A stretch of 64,000 nucleotides of DNA from Mesotoga infera (GTDB lineage Bacteria > Thermotogota > Thermotogae > Petrotogales > Kosmotogaceae): the NCBI RefSeq assembly GCF_900157305.1, contig NZ_LS974202.1:2418001-2482000 (forward strand), given 5' to 3'. Under the pieces are notes generated by a model. That model worked only from the letters and a program-made list of their open reading frames with translations. It had not been told where the DNA came from and searched no databases. Made by a program: the position numbers and the translations under genes. Of the stretch, positions 54,417-62,776 are shown piece after piece. Numbering within the stretch: position 1 is the first letter of the stretch; each line of letters begins with the position of its first letter.

Positions 54417-54902
54417 TTATCTCTCTCCCAGTTTGGAATCGATCATCATTATTCCATTAGCTTGATCGCCCACCTTTTTAAGGAGCTTGACGATGTCCCT
54501 GAAGTTTCTCTCTTCCTCGACCTGTTCTTTAACGTACCACTGAAGGAAATCGTTAGTGGCGTAATCGCCTTCTTCGTCGGAAACGGTCACGAGGTTGTGA
54601 ATCCTCGATGTTATGTACTTCTCGTGCTCGAGGCCCTTCTCGAAAATATCCAGCAGAGACTTAAACTCTCCTTCGGGTTTTTCGAGTCCGGGGATCTCTA
54701 TAGTTCCATCCACATCCTTCAGGTAATCGACAAACTTCATTGCGTGTTCTTCCTCTTCTTTTGCCTGTTTCCACATGAAATTCGCCGTCCCGTAATACGC
54801 ATTCTTGTGAGCCCAGGCAGCCATGGCCATATAGATGAAGGCCGATTCGTACTCAGCCTTTATCTGGGCGTTCAGTTCCTTTTCCATTCTCGTAGTTATC
54901 AT
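54417..54902 (-). CDS. ftn: Ferritin
   Basis: A 161-residue four-helix iron-storage protein. The ferroxidase residues are seen in AEYESAFIYM, KEEEEHAMKF and VKEQVEEERNF. It has no heme-binding Met site of bacterioferritin. It is monocistronic, with AAGGAGG and its own terminator. Confidence 0.95.
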   Translation of the reverse strand: MITTRMEKELNAQIKAEYESAFIYMAMAAWAHKNAYYGTANFMWKQAKEEEEHAMKFVDYLKDVDGTIEIPGLEKPEGEFKSLLDIFEKGLEHEKYITSRIHNLVTVSDEEGDYATNDFLQWYVKEQVEEERNFRDIVKLLKKVGDQANGIMMIDSKLGER

Positions 54903-55084
54903 AGACTGGACCTCCTTAGTTATTGTGATATGTACTTCCAGAATATTTTACCACCGGTATAACACCAGTCAAAGAATAGATATGACTGTTAAACAAGCGG
55001 TAGTATAATGTTCCTGTACCTCTGTTCGTATGTCTTGAGCACAGCGGGTGGAGGTTTTTTCGTTTAGAGACGCTTTTTCGAATT

Positions 55085-55120
55085 TTGGATAAGCGATAGT
55101 GTAAGGGTATAATTCTTACA
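55085..55120 (+). promoter_or_regulatory. bmpA promoter with inverted repeat over the -10
   Basis: TTGGAT and TATAAT are 17 bases apart. TGTAAG (55100-55105) and CTTACA (55115-55120) are exact inverse arms, 9 bases apart, enclosing the -10. A repressor bound there would block transcription of the transporter operon. The regulator is unknown. Confidence 0.6.
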
Positions 55121-55156
55121 TCGGAAGAACCAACTTCTCACAAAGGGGGTAAGACA

Positions 55157-56209
55157 GTGAAAAGATTCCTGTTCATTCTCACGCTCTTGCTAGTTACTAC
55201 CGCAATGCTTGCCGCTCCACTCAAGGTTGCCTTCGTTTTTGTTGCACCGATTGGAGACGGTGGCTGGAGCTTCATGCACAATCAGGGAAGACTATATCTG
55301 GAGAAAGTCTTTGGTAGCGATATTGTAACGGACTTCATCGAAAACGTACCCGAGGGCGCCGAGGCCGAAAGTGTTTTCAGAGGCTATGCCCAAAGAGGTT
55401 ACGATATCGTTTTCGGAACAAGTTTCGGCTACATGGACAGCATGGTGAAGGTATCCAAATCCTTCCCGAAGACCACTTTCATGCATTGTTCCGGTTACCA
55501 GGTTACGGATAACCTTGGGACCTATTTCGGGAGAATGTACGAACCTAGGTTCCTCAGTGGTCTGGTGGCCGGTGCAATGACCAAGACAAACATCATCGGT
55601 TATGTTGCCGCCTTCCCAATTCCCGAAGTTATAAGGGGAATAAACGCCTTCGCGATGGGTGTTCAGTACGTGAATCCACAGGCAAAAGTACACGTTGTCT
55701 GGTCGAACACCTGGTTTGATCCGGCAAGAGAGAAGGAAGCTGCGGTGTCTCTGCTCGACATCGGAGCCGACGTGATCGCACAGCATCAGGATTCCCCAGC
55801 ACCACAACAGGCGGCCCAGGACAGGGGTGTCTATTCGATCGGTTACAACAGCGATATGAGTGCCTTCGCTCCAAAGGCCTTCCTTGCGGCACCGGTTTGG
55901 AACTGGGGCCCCTACTACGAAAAAGTTGTGAGAAGTGTCATGGAAGGCACCTGGACTAACGCGCAGTACTGGGGTGGCATAAAAGACGGAACCGTCGATA
56001 TTGTTCTCAGCGATCTGGTTCCAAGTGGTGTTGCCAAGCTCGTGATGTCTATGAGAATCGCAATCATCAAAGGTGACATGCATCCATTCGTCGGACCCAT
56101 ATACGACCAGGCCGGCAATTTGAAATATGCCGAGGGCGAAATACCTTCCGATGGCGATCTTCTTAGTATGGACTGGTTCATAAACAATGTAGTAGGTAAG
56201 ATACAGTAA
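55157..56209 (+). CDS. bmpA: BMP-family nucleoside-binding protein
   Basis: A 350-residue solute-binding protein with signal peptide ending MLAAPLK. KVAFVFVAPIGDGGWSF, DIVFGTSFGYMDSM and DVIAQHQDSPAPQQAA are typical of the BMP/Med family, which binds purine nucleosides in several bacteria. The start is GTG after AAAGGGGG. It precedes the matching ATPase and permeases, with a terminator-like hairpin between. Confidence 0.92.
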   Translation: MKRFLFILTLLLVTTAMLAAPLKVAFVFVAPIGDGGWSFMHNQGRLYLEKVFGSDIVTDFIENVPEGAEAESVFRGYAQRGYDIVFGTSFGYMDSMVKVSKSFPKTTFMHCSGYQVTDNLGTYFGRMYEPRFLSGLVAGAMTKTNIIGYVAAFPIPEVIRGINAFAMGVQYVNPQAKVHVVWSNTWFDPAREKEAAVSLLDIGADVIAQHQDSPAPQQAAQDRGVYSIGYNSDMSAFAPKAFLAAPVWNWGPYYEKVVRSVMEGTWTNAQYWGGIKDGTVDIVLSDLVPSGVAKLVMSMRIAIIKGDMHPFVGPIYDQAGNLKYAEGEIPSDGDLLSMDWFINNVVGKIQ

Positions 56210-56214
56210 TCTCC

Positions 56215-56238
56215 GGGGGCCGTTAGGCCCCCTTATTT
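56215..56238 (+). terminator. Intercistronic attenuating hairpin
   Basis: GGGGGCC-GTTA-GGCCCCC is followed by TTATTT. It stands between bmpA and the ATPase gene and probably reduces read-through, raising the binding protein level relative to the membrane parts. Confidence 0.8.
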
Positions 56239-56259
56239 CCTCTCGCTGGAGTGATTTCC

Positions 56260-57783
56260 TTGGAAGACTTTCCCGTTCTTGAGATGAAACATATTTCCAA
56301 ATCCTTTCCCGGAGTTGTGGCCAACGACGACATATCTCTGCAGTTGAAGAAGGGAGAGGTTCATGCCCTCCTGGGCGAAAACGGTGCCGGCAAGACTACC
56401 TTGATGAATATTCTCTTCGGCATCTACCATGCCGACCGGGGCGAAGTTTTCATAAACAATAGCAAAGTGTCTATCGCATCGCCCAGTCACGCACTCAAAC
56501 ACGGTATCGGTATGGTTCAACAGCACTTTACCCTGGTTCCATCGTTTACAGTGGCTGAAAATGTGATTCTCGGTTTGAAGGATTTCGGGTTTGTCATAAA
56601 GACGAAAACGGTAGAATCGAAAATAAATGAACTTTCGGAGGCCTATGGACTTCCGGTGAACCCGCGCGCACGGGTCTGGACGCTCTCCGTCGGTGAAAGA
56701 CAGCGAATCGAAATCCTGAAGCTGTTGTACACTGGCGCCAGTATAATCATACTCGACGAGCCGACGGCAGTTTTAACTCCTCAAGAGAGCGATACGCTTT
56801 TCAAGGCCATTAGGAAACTCGTAAGCGAAGGCTCCTCAGTGATTTTCATAAGCCATAAACTTGACGAAGTTCTCTCGATAAGCGACAGGATAACCGTCCT
56901 GCGTGGCGGTAAAGTGGTTGGTACAGTCGAAAGAGAAAATATAGACCGACGCGGTCTGATAAGAATGATGGTCGGTAGAGATGTGCTCCTCGATCAGGAA
57001 AAACCGGTGGTGGAAACGGGTAGAGTTATTCTCAAGATAGAGAATCTCAATGTCAAAAACGACAAAGATCTCATGTCGGTCAGGAATCTCAGTCTGGAGG
57101 TCAGATCGGGCGAAATTCTCGGAATAGCCGGTGTTGCCGGTAACGGTCAGCGCGAATTGGCTGAAGCGATCTATGGCCTCAGGAAGAAGGTTTCCGGAAG
57201 GATAGAACTCGATGGGCATGAGCTGAAGCAAGGCAATGTGGCTGAAAGGATCAGAGCCGGCCTTAGTTTCATCCCCCAGGACAGGAAGACCGTGGCCACG
57301 TGCCCTAACCTGTCGGTGATGAGCAATCTCTTCATGAAGAACTCGATCTGTGAACTGGTACACTGCTCACCTTGGAAACTCGACGGCAGACGTATGCACT
57401 CGAAGGCCGACGAGCTGATCGACGAATTCTCTATATCGACACCTTCGGCGAAAACCGAGGTCAGGTATCTTTCCGGTGGAAATTTGCAAAAGGTCGTTCT
57501 GGCCAGAGAGCTTTCAGCCGAGCCCAAAGTTATTATTGCAGAGCACCCCACTCGAGGCCTGGATATAGGTGCTATGGAGTTCGTTTACAAATCTTTGCTC
57601 CTGCAAAAGAAAAGAGGAGCGGCTATACTCCTTCTGGCCGGAGAACTTTACGAAATCTTCAGACTTTCTGACAGAGTGGCGGTGATTTATGAAGGACAGA
57701 TAATGGGCTACACTCCACCTGATCCTTCATACATCGAGGAGATAGGCTTCATGATGGCCGGCACGAGACAGGAGGATCACTAA
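56260..57783 (+). CDS. Nucleoside ABC transporter, tandem ATPase
   Basis: A 507-residue protein with two ATPase halves. The first has GENGAGKTT and WTLSVGERQR. The second has a degenerate P-loop (GVAGNGQRELA) and LSGGNLQKV, with AEHPTRGLD in place of a canonical Walker B. This pattern is standard for the RbsA/NupO type. The TTG start follows CTGGAG; a GTG nine bases upstream overlaps the SD. It is the second gene of the BMP importer operon. Confidence 0.9.
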   Translation: MEDFPVLEMKHISKSFPGVVANDDISLQLKKGEVHALLGENGAGKTTLMNILFGIYHADRGEVFINNSKVSIASPSHALKHGIGMVQQHFTLVPSFTVAENVILGLKDFGFVIKTKTVESKINELSEAYGLPVNPRARVWTLSVGERQRIEILKLLYTGASIIILDEPTAVLTPQESDTLFKAIRKLVSEGSSVIFISHKLDEVLSISDRITVLRGGKVVGTVERENIDRRGLIRMMVGRDVLLDQEKPVVETGRVILKIENLNVKNDKDLMSVRNLSLEVRSGEILGIAGVAGNGQRELAEAIYGLRKKVSGRIELDGHELKQGNVAERIRAGLSFIPQDRKTVATCPNLSVMSNLFMKNSICELVHCSPWKLDGRRMHSKADELIDEFSISTPSAKTEVRYLSGGNLQKVVLARELSAEPKVIIAEHPTRGLDIGAMEFVYKSLLLQKKRGAAILLLAGELYEIFRLSDRVAVIYEGQIMGYTPPDPSYIEEIGFMMAGTRQEDH

Positions 57784-57784
57784 G

Positions 57785-58897
57785 ATGAAGATCAGAATAG
57801 AGAAGAGACTCGAGATACCCCGATACGCTGGGATTGTAGTGCCTGTAATATCCGTGGCGTTCGCCCTATTGATAATGGGAGTCATACTTCTTGTTTTCTT
57901 TATGGGCCGCCTGGGAAATTTATCATCGGCCTTCAGGGAAACTTTCGAGGCTTACAAGGAGATGCTGACCTGGCCTTTTGCAAATAGATATGGATTGTTT
58001 AGTACGTTCATGAGGATGGTGCCCCTCGCTTTTGTGGCGTTAGGTCTGTCTTTTGCCTACAGGATGAAGATCTGGAACATAGGCGGTGAAGGTCAGTTGT
58101 ACATGGGTGCGTTGGCTTCTACCTGGGGCGCTCTTTTCCTTTTCAAAGACGTGAAATCCCCTTTGATGATGATTGTCTTGCTTTCGATCATTGGCGCCGC
58201 GGCAGGAGCTGTGTGGGCGTTGATACCGGCGCTCATGAAGGCCTTTGCCCGAACCGACGAAATAGTTGTAACTCTCATGCTGAACTATGTAGCCATCTTC
58301 TGGGTCGATTACCTCGTTTACGGCCCCTGGAAAGATCCGAAAGGATATGGCTTCCCCGGAACGGCGCCTTTCCCCAGCCAGGCAAGACTTCCCTCTTTTT
58401 TTGACGATGAATTCCATATAGGGATCTTCATCGCTCTGGCCGTCGCTTTATTGCTTCAATACATATACAAAAAGACCGGTTGGGGTTTCAATTCTCAAAT
58501 AGTCGGCGACAACCTACTGGCCGCGAGGTATTCGGGGATAAATGTCAGGAACTACACCATAATCGCCCTGGTGGTAAGTGGCGCGATAGCAGGTCTCGGA
58601 GGTGCGGTGCAAATGATGGGGGTTCAGCACAGGCTACAGCATGGATTCTCTCCAGGTTATGGATACACTGCCATAATAGTCGCCTGGCTGGCCAAATTGA
58701 ATCCACTCGCCATATTATTGGTCTCTTTTCTCTTTGGAGGCCTTCTAGTCGGCAATGACCAGCTCCAGATGTTCTACAAACTTCCGATGGCTCTCATCTC
58801 CGTCTTTCAGGGCCTGGTGCTCTTCTGTCTTCTCGGCGGAGAGGCCGTATTCAAATACAGGCTTGCGATCGTCAAGGAGGTGCCGGAAAGTGAATGA
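57785..58897 (+). CDS. Nucleoside ABC transporter permease 1
   Basis: A 370-residue membrane protein of the branched-chain/BMP permease family with about ten helices. FAYRMKIWNIGGEGQLYMGA is a conserved inner loop. It follows the ATPase stop by one base. AGGAGG lies 9 bases before the ATG. Confidence 0.9.
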   Translation: MKIRIEKRLEIPRYAGIVVPVISVAFALLIMGVILLVFFMGRLGNLSSAFRETFEAYKEMLTWPFANRYGLFSTFMRMVPLAFVALGLSFAYRMKIWNIGGEGQLYMGALASTWGALFLFKDVKSPLMMIVLLSIIGAAAGAVWALIPALMKAFARTDEIVVTLMLNYVAIFWVDYLVYGPWKDPKGYGFPGTAPFPSQARLPSFFDDEFHIGIFIALAVALLLQYIYKKTGWGFNSQIVGDNLLAARYSGINVRNYTIIALVVSGAIAGLGGAVQMMGVQHRLQHGFSPGYGYTAIIVAWLAKLNPLAILLVSFLFGGLLVGNDQLQMFYKLPMALISVFQGLVLFCLLGGEAVFKYRLAIVKEVPESE

Positions 58898-59828
58898 TCT
58901 ACCCTCCTTTGTAATATCCACTTTACAGGCAACAGTAAGGGCAGGAACGCCTCTTCTCTTTGCCGTTCTGGGTACGATCTTCACCGAGAGGTCTGGCGTG
59001 ATGAATCTCGGCCTTGAAGGTCTGATGTTGGTTGGAGCGATAGGAGGTTTTATGGCGTCCTACAATACGTCGAGCCTGGTCGTGGCCATTCTGGTGGCCA
59101 TGCTGGCCGGCGCCGTGCTTGGATTCATACATGCCTTTTTCACGGTTACACTCAAGATCAACCAGATCGTGAGCGGACTGGCAATCACAATGCTTGGCAC
59201 CGGAATCAGCGGACTGTGGGGTAAGGACTACATAGGAGTTATAGCCAGAAGGTTCGAACCCGTAAAGATTCCACTGCTTTCAGACATTCCTTATATAGGC
59301 AGGATATTTTTCGAGCATGATCTGCTTGTCTATATAAGCTTCCTACTCGTCCCGGTCATGTGGTTCGTGATATACAAAACAAGAGCCGGTATGACGCTCA
59401 GGGCGGTCGGAGAATCGCCTGATGCCGCCGATGCCAAAGGAATCAACGTTTTTGCAGTCAGATACCTTTTCACGATTCTCGGAGCCTCTATAACGGCAAT
59501 CGGTGGTGCCTATCTGTCTCTGGCCTACAACTCGATGTGGATAGAAAACATGACGGCCGGAAGAGGATGGATTGCCATCGCACTGGTGCTGTTCGCCACC
59601 TGGGATCCCTTCAAGTCTCTAATCGGTGCTTATCTCTTCGGTGGTATAACAGCCCTGGGGCTGAGGCTCCAGGCCATCGGCGCCCATATCTCTCCCGATT
59701 TCTTGAAGATGTTGCCTTACCTCCTCACGATAGCAGTTCTCTTCTTCACCTCTACCGACACTTTAAAAAGAAAGGTCGGCGCTCCAGCTTCACTTGGGAT
59801 ACCTTATTCTAGGGAGGATAGAACGTAA
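58890..59828 (+). CDS. Nucleoside ABC transporter permease 2
   Basis: A 312-residue paralogue of the preceding permease. LGTIFTERSGVMNLGLEGLM is the characteristic loop, and AVGESPDAADAKGI the later cytoplasmic loop that meets the ATPase. The GTG start is preceded by AAGGAGG at 9 bases and overlaps the previous gene by eight bases. Upstream ATGs in the same frame lie inside permease 1 and are rejected. Confidence 0.9.
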   Translation: MNDLPSFVISTLQATVRAGTPLLFAVLGTIFTERSGVMNLGLEGLMLVGAIGGFMASYNTSSLVVAILVAMLAGAVLGFIHAFFTVTLKINQIVSGLAITMLGTGISGLWGKDYIGVIARRFEPVKIPLLSDIPYIGRIFFEHDLLVYISFLLVPVMWFVIYKTRAGMTLRAVGESPDAADAKGINVFAVRYLFTILGASITAIGGAYLSLAYNSMWIENMTAGRGWIAIALVLFATWDPFKSLIGAYLFGGITALGLRLQAIGAHISPDFLKMLPYLLTIAVLFFTSTDTLKRKVGAPASLGIPYSREDRT

Positions 59829-59854
59829 TGGAAAGAATAATTTTATTTACTGCA

Positions 59855-59884
59855 TTGATCTGTAACATTGTTTTATGGTATAAA
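59855..59884 (+). promoter_or_regulatory. Promoter of the aromatic-leader/TrpXYZ-type operon
   Basis: TTGATC and TATAAA are 18 bases apart, with the predicted start near 59891. A leader peptide and terminator follow before the first transporter gene. Confidence 0.6.
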
Positions 59885-59916
59885 ATATCAAACGAAGTTT
59901 TTGGAGGTTAACAGTG

Positions 59917-60009
59917 ATGGCTCGGGCAACCCTGGTAAGCTTTGCATACGCTTATTGGTTTAGGAGGAACGTCCTTTCTACGGACTCCTCCAGTGTGTGC
60001 TTGAGTTAA
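59917..60009 (+). CDS. Leader peptide rich in aromatic residues
   Basis: A 30-residue ORF with GGAGG at 9 bases (GTG at 59914 is an alternative start). Its middle reads SFAYAYWFRRN: Phe, Tyr, Tyr, Trp and Phe within seven codons, directly before the first RNA hairpin. The stop codon lies past that hairpin and before a strong terminator. This is the layout of an attenuation leader. The peptide itself need not have a function. Downstream is a TrpXYZ-type importer, so the sensed amino acid is likely Trp or Phe. Confidence 0.7.
   Translation: MARATLVSFAYAYWFRRNVLSTDSSSVCLS
59963..59991 (+). promoter_or_regulatory. Attenuator hairpin 1:2 with antiterminator segment
   Basis: GGAGG pairs with CCTCC, and GTCC with GGAC, forming a stem. 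The segment AACGTCCTTTCT (59968-59979) inside it can instead pair with AGAGAGGACGTT (60031-60042), giving 11 Watson-Crick pairs and one G-U. That pairing removes the ascending arm of the terminator. A ribosome halted at the Trp or Phe codon would cover GGAGG and free this segment. Confidence 0.65.
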
Positions 60010-60028
60010 AATACACGAAGGAGAGAAG

Positions 60029-60066
60029 AGAGAGAGGACGTTGAGAGACGTCCTCTCTCTTTTTTT
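60029..60066 (+). terminator. Attenuator terminator
   Basis: A perfect 13-bp stem (AGAGAGAGGACGT with its complement), a 6-base loop and a run of seven T. It lies 20 bases before the ATG of the binding-protein gene and after the leader ORF. Confidence 0.92.
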
Positions 60067-60085
60067 ATATCAGGAGGGATGTAGA

Positions 60086-61057
60086 ATGAAGCGGGTTCTT
60101 GTATGTGTGGTACTACTTTTAGGTGTTCTTGGATTATCGTTGCAAACGGTGGCGATCACGGCGATAGTGGAGCATCCGGCTTTGGATGCAGTCAGGGAGG
60201 GAATCATCGATGTTTTGATCGAAAACGGCTTCAAGGATGGGGAGAACATCAAGATCGATTTCCAAAGCGCTCAGGGTTCAGTTTCTACGGCAGTAGCTAT
60301 TGCGAAGCAGTTTATCTCCCTAAACCCTGCGGTGATGATAGGAATAGCGACACCTTCCGCCCAGGCTCTAGTTAACGCAACAAAAACGATTCCCATTGTC
60401 TTCAGTGCAGTGACCGATCCAGTAAGTGCAAACCTCGTACCTTCCTTCGGAAAAAATCCCGGTAATGTGGTAGGAATAAGCGATATGACTCCCGTGAAGA
60501 CGCAGATTCAACTCTTGAAACTTGCCATTCCCGACGTCAAGACGATTGGCATCATCTATAACTCGGGAGAGGCCAACTCTGTGACAATTAGGCAGTTTGC
60601 AAAAGAGGCCTGTGATGCTCTTGGATTGAACATCATAGATATAACCGGGTCAACAACTGTCGAAATGATTGCCTCGCTAAACGCCCAAATAAAAGATGTA
60701 GATGCAATATACATAGGAACAGACAACACAGCTGCATCCAGTATGGAGTCGATCTCCACCGTCGCACTGAGAGAAAAAGTTGCCATAGTCGCCGCAGACA
60801 TCGATATAGCGAGAACCGGAGGATTGATCGGTTTTGGTTTCAATTACTATCAGATAGGCAGATCTACCGGAGACCTCGTGGTTCAGATTCTGAACGGCGT
60901 CAGCCCGTCGGAACTTGAGACCAAGATTCTCGGACAGGAATCGCTTATACTTTTCGTCAATACAGACATAGCCGAACAGCTTGCGATAAACATTCCACAA
61001 TCAATACTTGACAGGGCAGACCTGGTAGTTGAAGACGGCGTAGAAAAAACAAGGTGA
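60086..61057 (+). CDS. TrpX-type ABC substrate-binding protein (PF04392 family)
   Basis: A signal peptide (KRVLVCVVLLLGVLGLS) leads a 323-residue periplasmic-binding fold. AITAIVEHPALDAVREGI and TKTIPIVFSAVTDPVSANLV are characteristic of this family, whose characterised members bind tryptophan or other aromatic amino acids. GGAGGG lies 7 bases before the ATG; an earlier GTG start falls in the terminator and is rejected. Expression should depend on the upstream attenuator. Confidence 0.88.
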   Translation: MKRVLVCVVLLLGVLGLSLQTVAITAIVEHPALDAVREGIIDVLIENGFKDGENIKIDFQSAQGSVSTAVAIAKQFISLNPAVMIGIATPSAQALVNATKTIPIVFSAVTDPVSANLVPSFGKNPGNVVGISDMTPVKTQIQLLKLAIPDVKTIGIIYNSGEANSVTIRQFAKEACDALGLNIIDITGSTTVEMIASLNAQIKDVDAIYIGTDNTAASSMESISTVALREKVAIVAADIDIARTGGLIGFGFNYYQIGRSTGDLVVQILNGVSPSELETKILGQESLILFVNTDIAEQLAINIPQSILDRADLVVEDGVEKTR

Positions 61058-61061
61058 TCTG

Positions 61062-62081
61062 ATGGCGATATTGGAACAGGGACTGATTATTGGCCTCATG
61101 GCCCTGGGAGTCTATATCTCTTTCAGAATAGTTGATCTTCCCGACTTGACGACAGACGGCTCTTTCGCCCTCGGAGCCGCCGTCGCCGTTAGAGCTTTGG
61201 TTACCGGAATACCCGCCTGGTTAGCGATTACGCTGGCGGCTATATTTGGAGCGGTGGCTGGAAGTATTACGGGAATGATACATAGGAAGTTCAAGGTCAA
61301 CGTTCTGCTGGCCGGAATCCTAGTCATGACAATGCTTTATTCGGTGAATCTCAGGGTCATGGGAGGCCCTAATCTCCCCGTTCCAAGAGTAGTAGCGGAA
61401 AAAAGCACACAGAGTTTCGAAGAGATGAGTGGCGGCACCGGTCTTGAAGATCTGTTCGGAGAGTTAGAAATCAAAACGCAGGAACGCGCCCTCAAGACCG
61501 GTTCTGTTGTCAAAAACATCTTCAACAACGATCTGAACGGTTCAGATTTGCTTCTCATAATTCTTATAATATCGACCGTGATAATACTCCTTACGATTAT
61601 CCTCAGATCCGACCCGGGAATGTTGCTAAGGGCTTTCGGCAGTAACCCATCGGGAATAGTAGCGTTTGGCGTTTCCCAGGATACACTTGCCGTGGTAGGT
61701 CTGACCATGTCAAACTTTATCGTTGGATTGAGCGGTGGACTTTTCGCCCTGTACAGTGGTTTCTCAGATGCAACGATCGGCCAGGGCATGGTCGTAACGG
61801 GACTGGCGTCGGTTATTATGGGTGAGATACTTCTGGGTAGGGTAAAGTTTTTCTATGGTCTTCTCTCGCCCATAATCGGCGGAGTAATATATCAGATGCT
61901 TCTTTCACTGGCGATGAGGTACGGTTACAGGATCGGATTCCTGGCAAGCGATATGAAGCTTCTGACTGCCGTATTCATAATAGTTGTAATAGGTGTGCGT
62001 CAGATATCCACATCTGATGGAAAAAGGAAAGTGAAACAGGAGGTGAAAAGATTATGGTCGAATTCAAAAATCTCACAGTGA
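61062..62081 (+). CDS. TrpY-type ABC permease
   Basis: A 339-residue membrane protein. FRIVDLPDLTTDGSFALGAA is the signature loop of permeases that pair with TrpX-type binding proteins. A hydrophilic stretch of about 60 residues, probably extracytoplasmic, lies between early and late helices. It follows the binding protein by four bases. Confidence 0.9.
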   Translation: MAILEQGLIIGLMALGVYISFRIVDLPDLTTDGSFALGAAVAVRALVTGIPAWLAITLAAIFGAVAGSITGMIHRKFKVNVLLAGILVMTMLYSVNLRVMGGPNLPVPRVVAEKSTQSFEEMSGGTGLEDLFGELEIKTQERALKTGSVVKNIFNNDLNGSDLLLIILIISTVIILLTIILRSDPGMLLRAFGSNPSGIVAFGVSQDTLAVVGLTMSNFIVGLSGGLFALYSGFSDATIGQGMVVTGLASVIMGEILLGRVKFFYGLLSPIIGGVIYQMLLSLAMRYGYRIGFLASDMKLLTAVFIIVVIGVRQISTSDGKRKVKQEVKRLWSNSKISQ

Positions 62082-62776
62082 CATACAACCAGGGCCTGGA
62101 AAATCAGAAAGTTGCTCTTGAAGAAGTGAATATGAAGATACTCGAAGGCCAGTTCATAACGATTGTAGGACCCAACGGGGCCGGAAAATCGACTCTCCTC
62201 AAAGTCATACTTGGCGAAGTCAAACCGACGGAAGGTCTCTATATGATAGACGGCAAAGTAATGAACAACATGAAACCGCACAAACTGGCCTGCTTCATAG
62301 GGAGAGTCTATCAGGATCCGAATACCGGTATCTTTCCGGCTCTGACAATAGCGGAGAATCTCATAATAGCTTCTAAAAAGGGTGGGCGTTCTATGAAGTT
62401 CAGCAAAGTGAAGGAAGAGGCCATCTCCCTTCTTGCAAATCTTGGTCTGGGACTTGAAACGCGCCTCAAGACAAAGGCCGGTGAGCTGTCGGGTGGCCAG
62501 AAACAATCTTTGGCAATGGTAATGGCGATCCTGTCACGACCGAGATTGCTTCTTCTGGATGAACACACGGCCGCCCTGGATCCGGTAAGCGCGCAGAAGG
62601 TAATGGAGCTGACCCAGAGGATAAACAGAGAGTACGACGTCACGATAGTGATGATAACCCATAATATGGAGTTCGCCAACGCCTACGGTGAAAGGCTTTT
62701 AAGGCTGATCGACGGAAGAGTTGCCCAGGATGGTGTCAGAGATCTCAAAACGAAGGCCGTCGCCGCGTTATGTTGA
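62054..62776 (+). CDS. TrpZ-type ABC ATPase
   Basis: A 240-residue ATPase with GPNGAGKST, LSGGQKQ and LLLLDEHTAALD, then ITHNMEFA. It overlaps the permease by 28 bases and has AGGAGG at 9 bases. It completes the importer. Its 3' end overlaps the convergent reductase gene by nine bases. Confidence 0.92.
   Translation: MVEFKNLTVTYNQGLENQKVALEEVNMKILEGQFITIVGPNGAGKSTLLKVILGEVKPTEGLYMIDGKVMNNMKPHKLACFIGRVYQDPNTGIFPALTIAENLIIASKKGGRSMKFSKVKEEAISLLANLGLGLETRLKTKAGELSGGQKQSLAMVMAILSRPRLLLLDEHTAALDPVSAQKVMELTQRINREYDVTIVMITHNMEFANAYGERLLRLIDGRVAQDGVRDLKTKAVAALC

Noticed and set aside
59828-59911. A 27-codon hydrophobic ORF coupled to the second nucleoside permease by TAATG
   Set aside because: It has no SD of its own and its body contains the -35 and -10 of the leader transcript; the promoter explains the sequence better.
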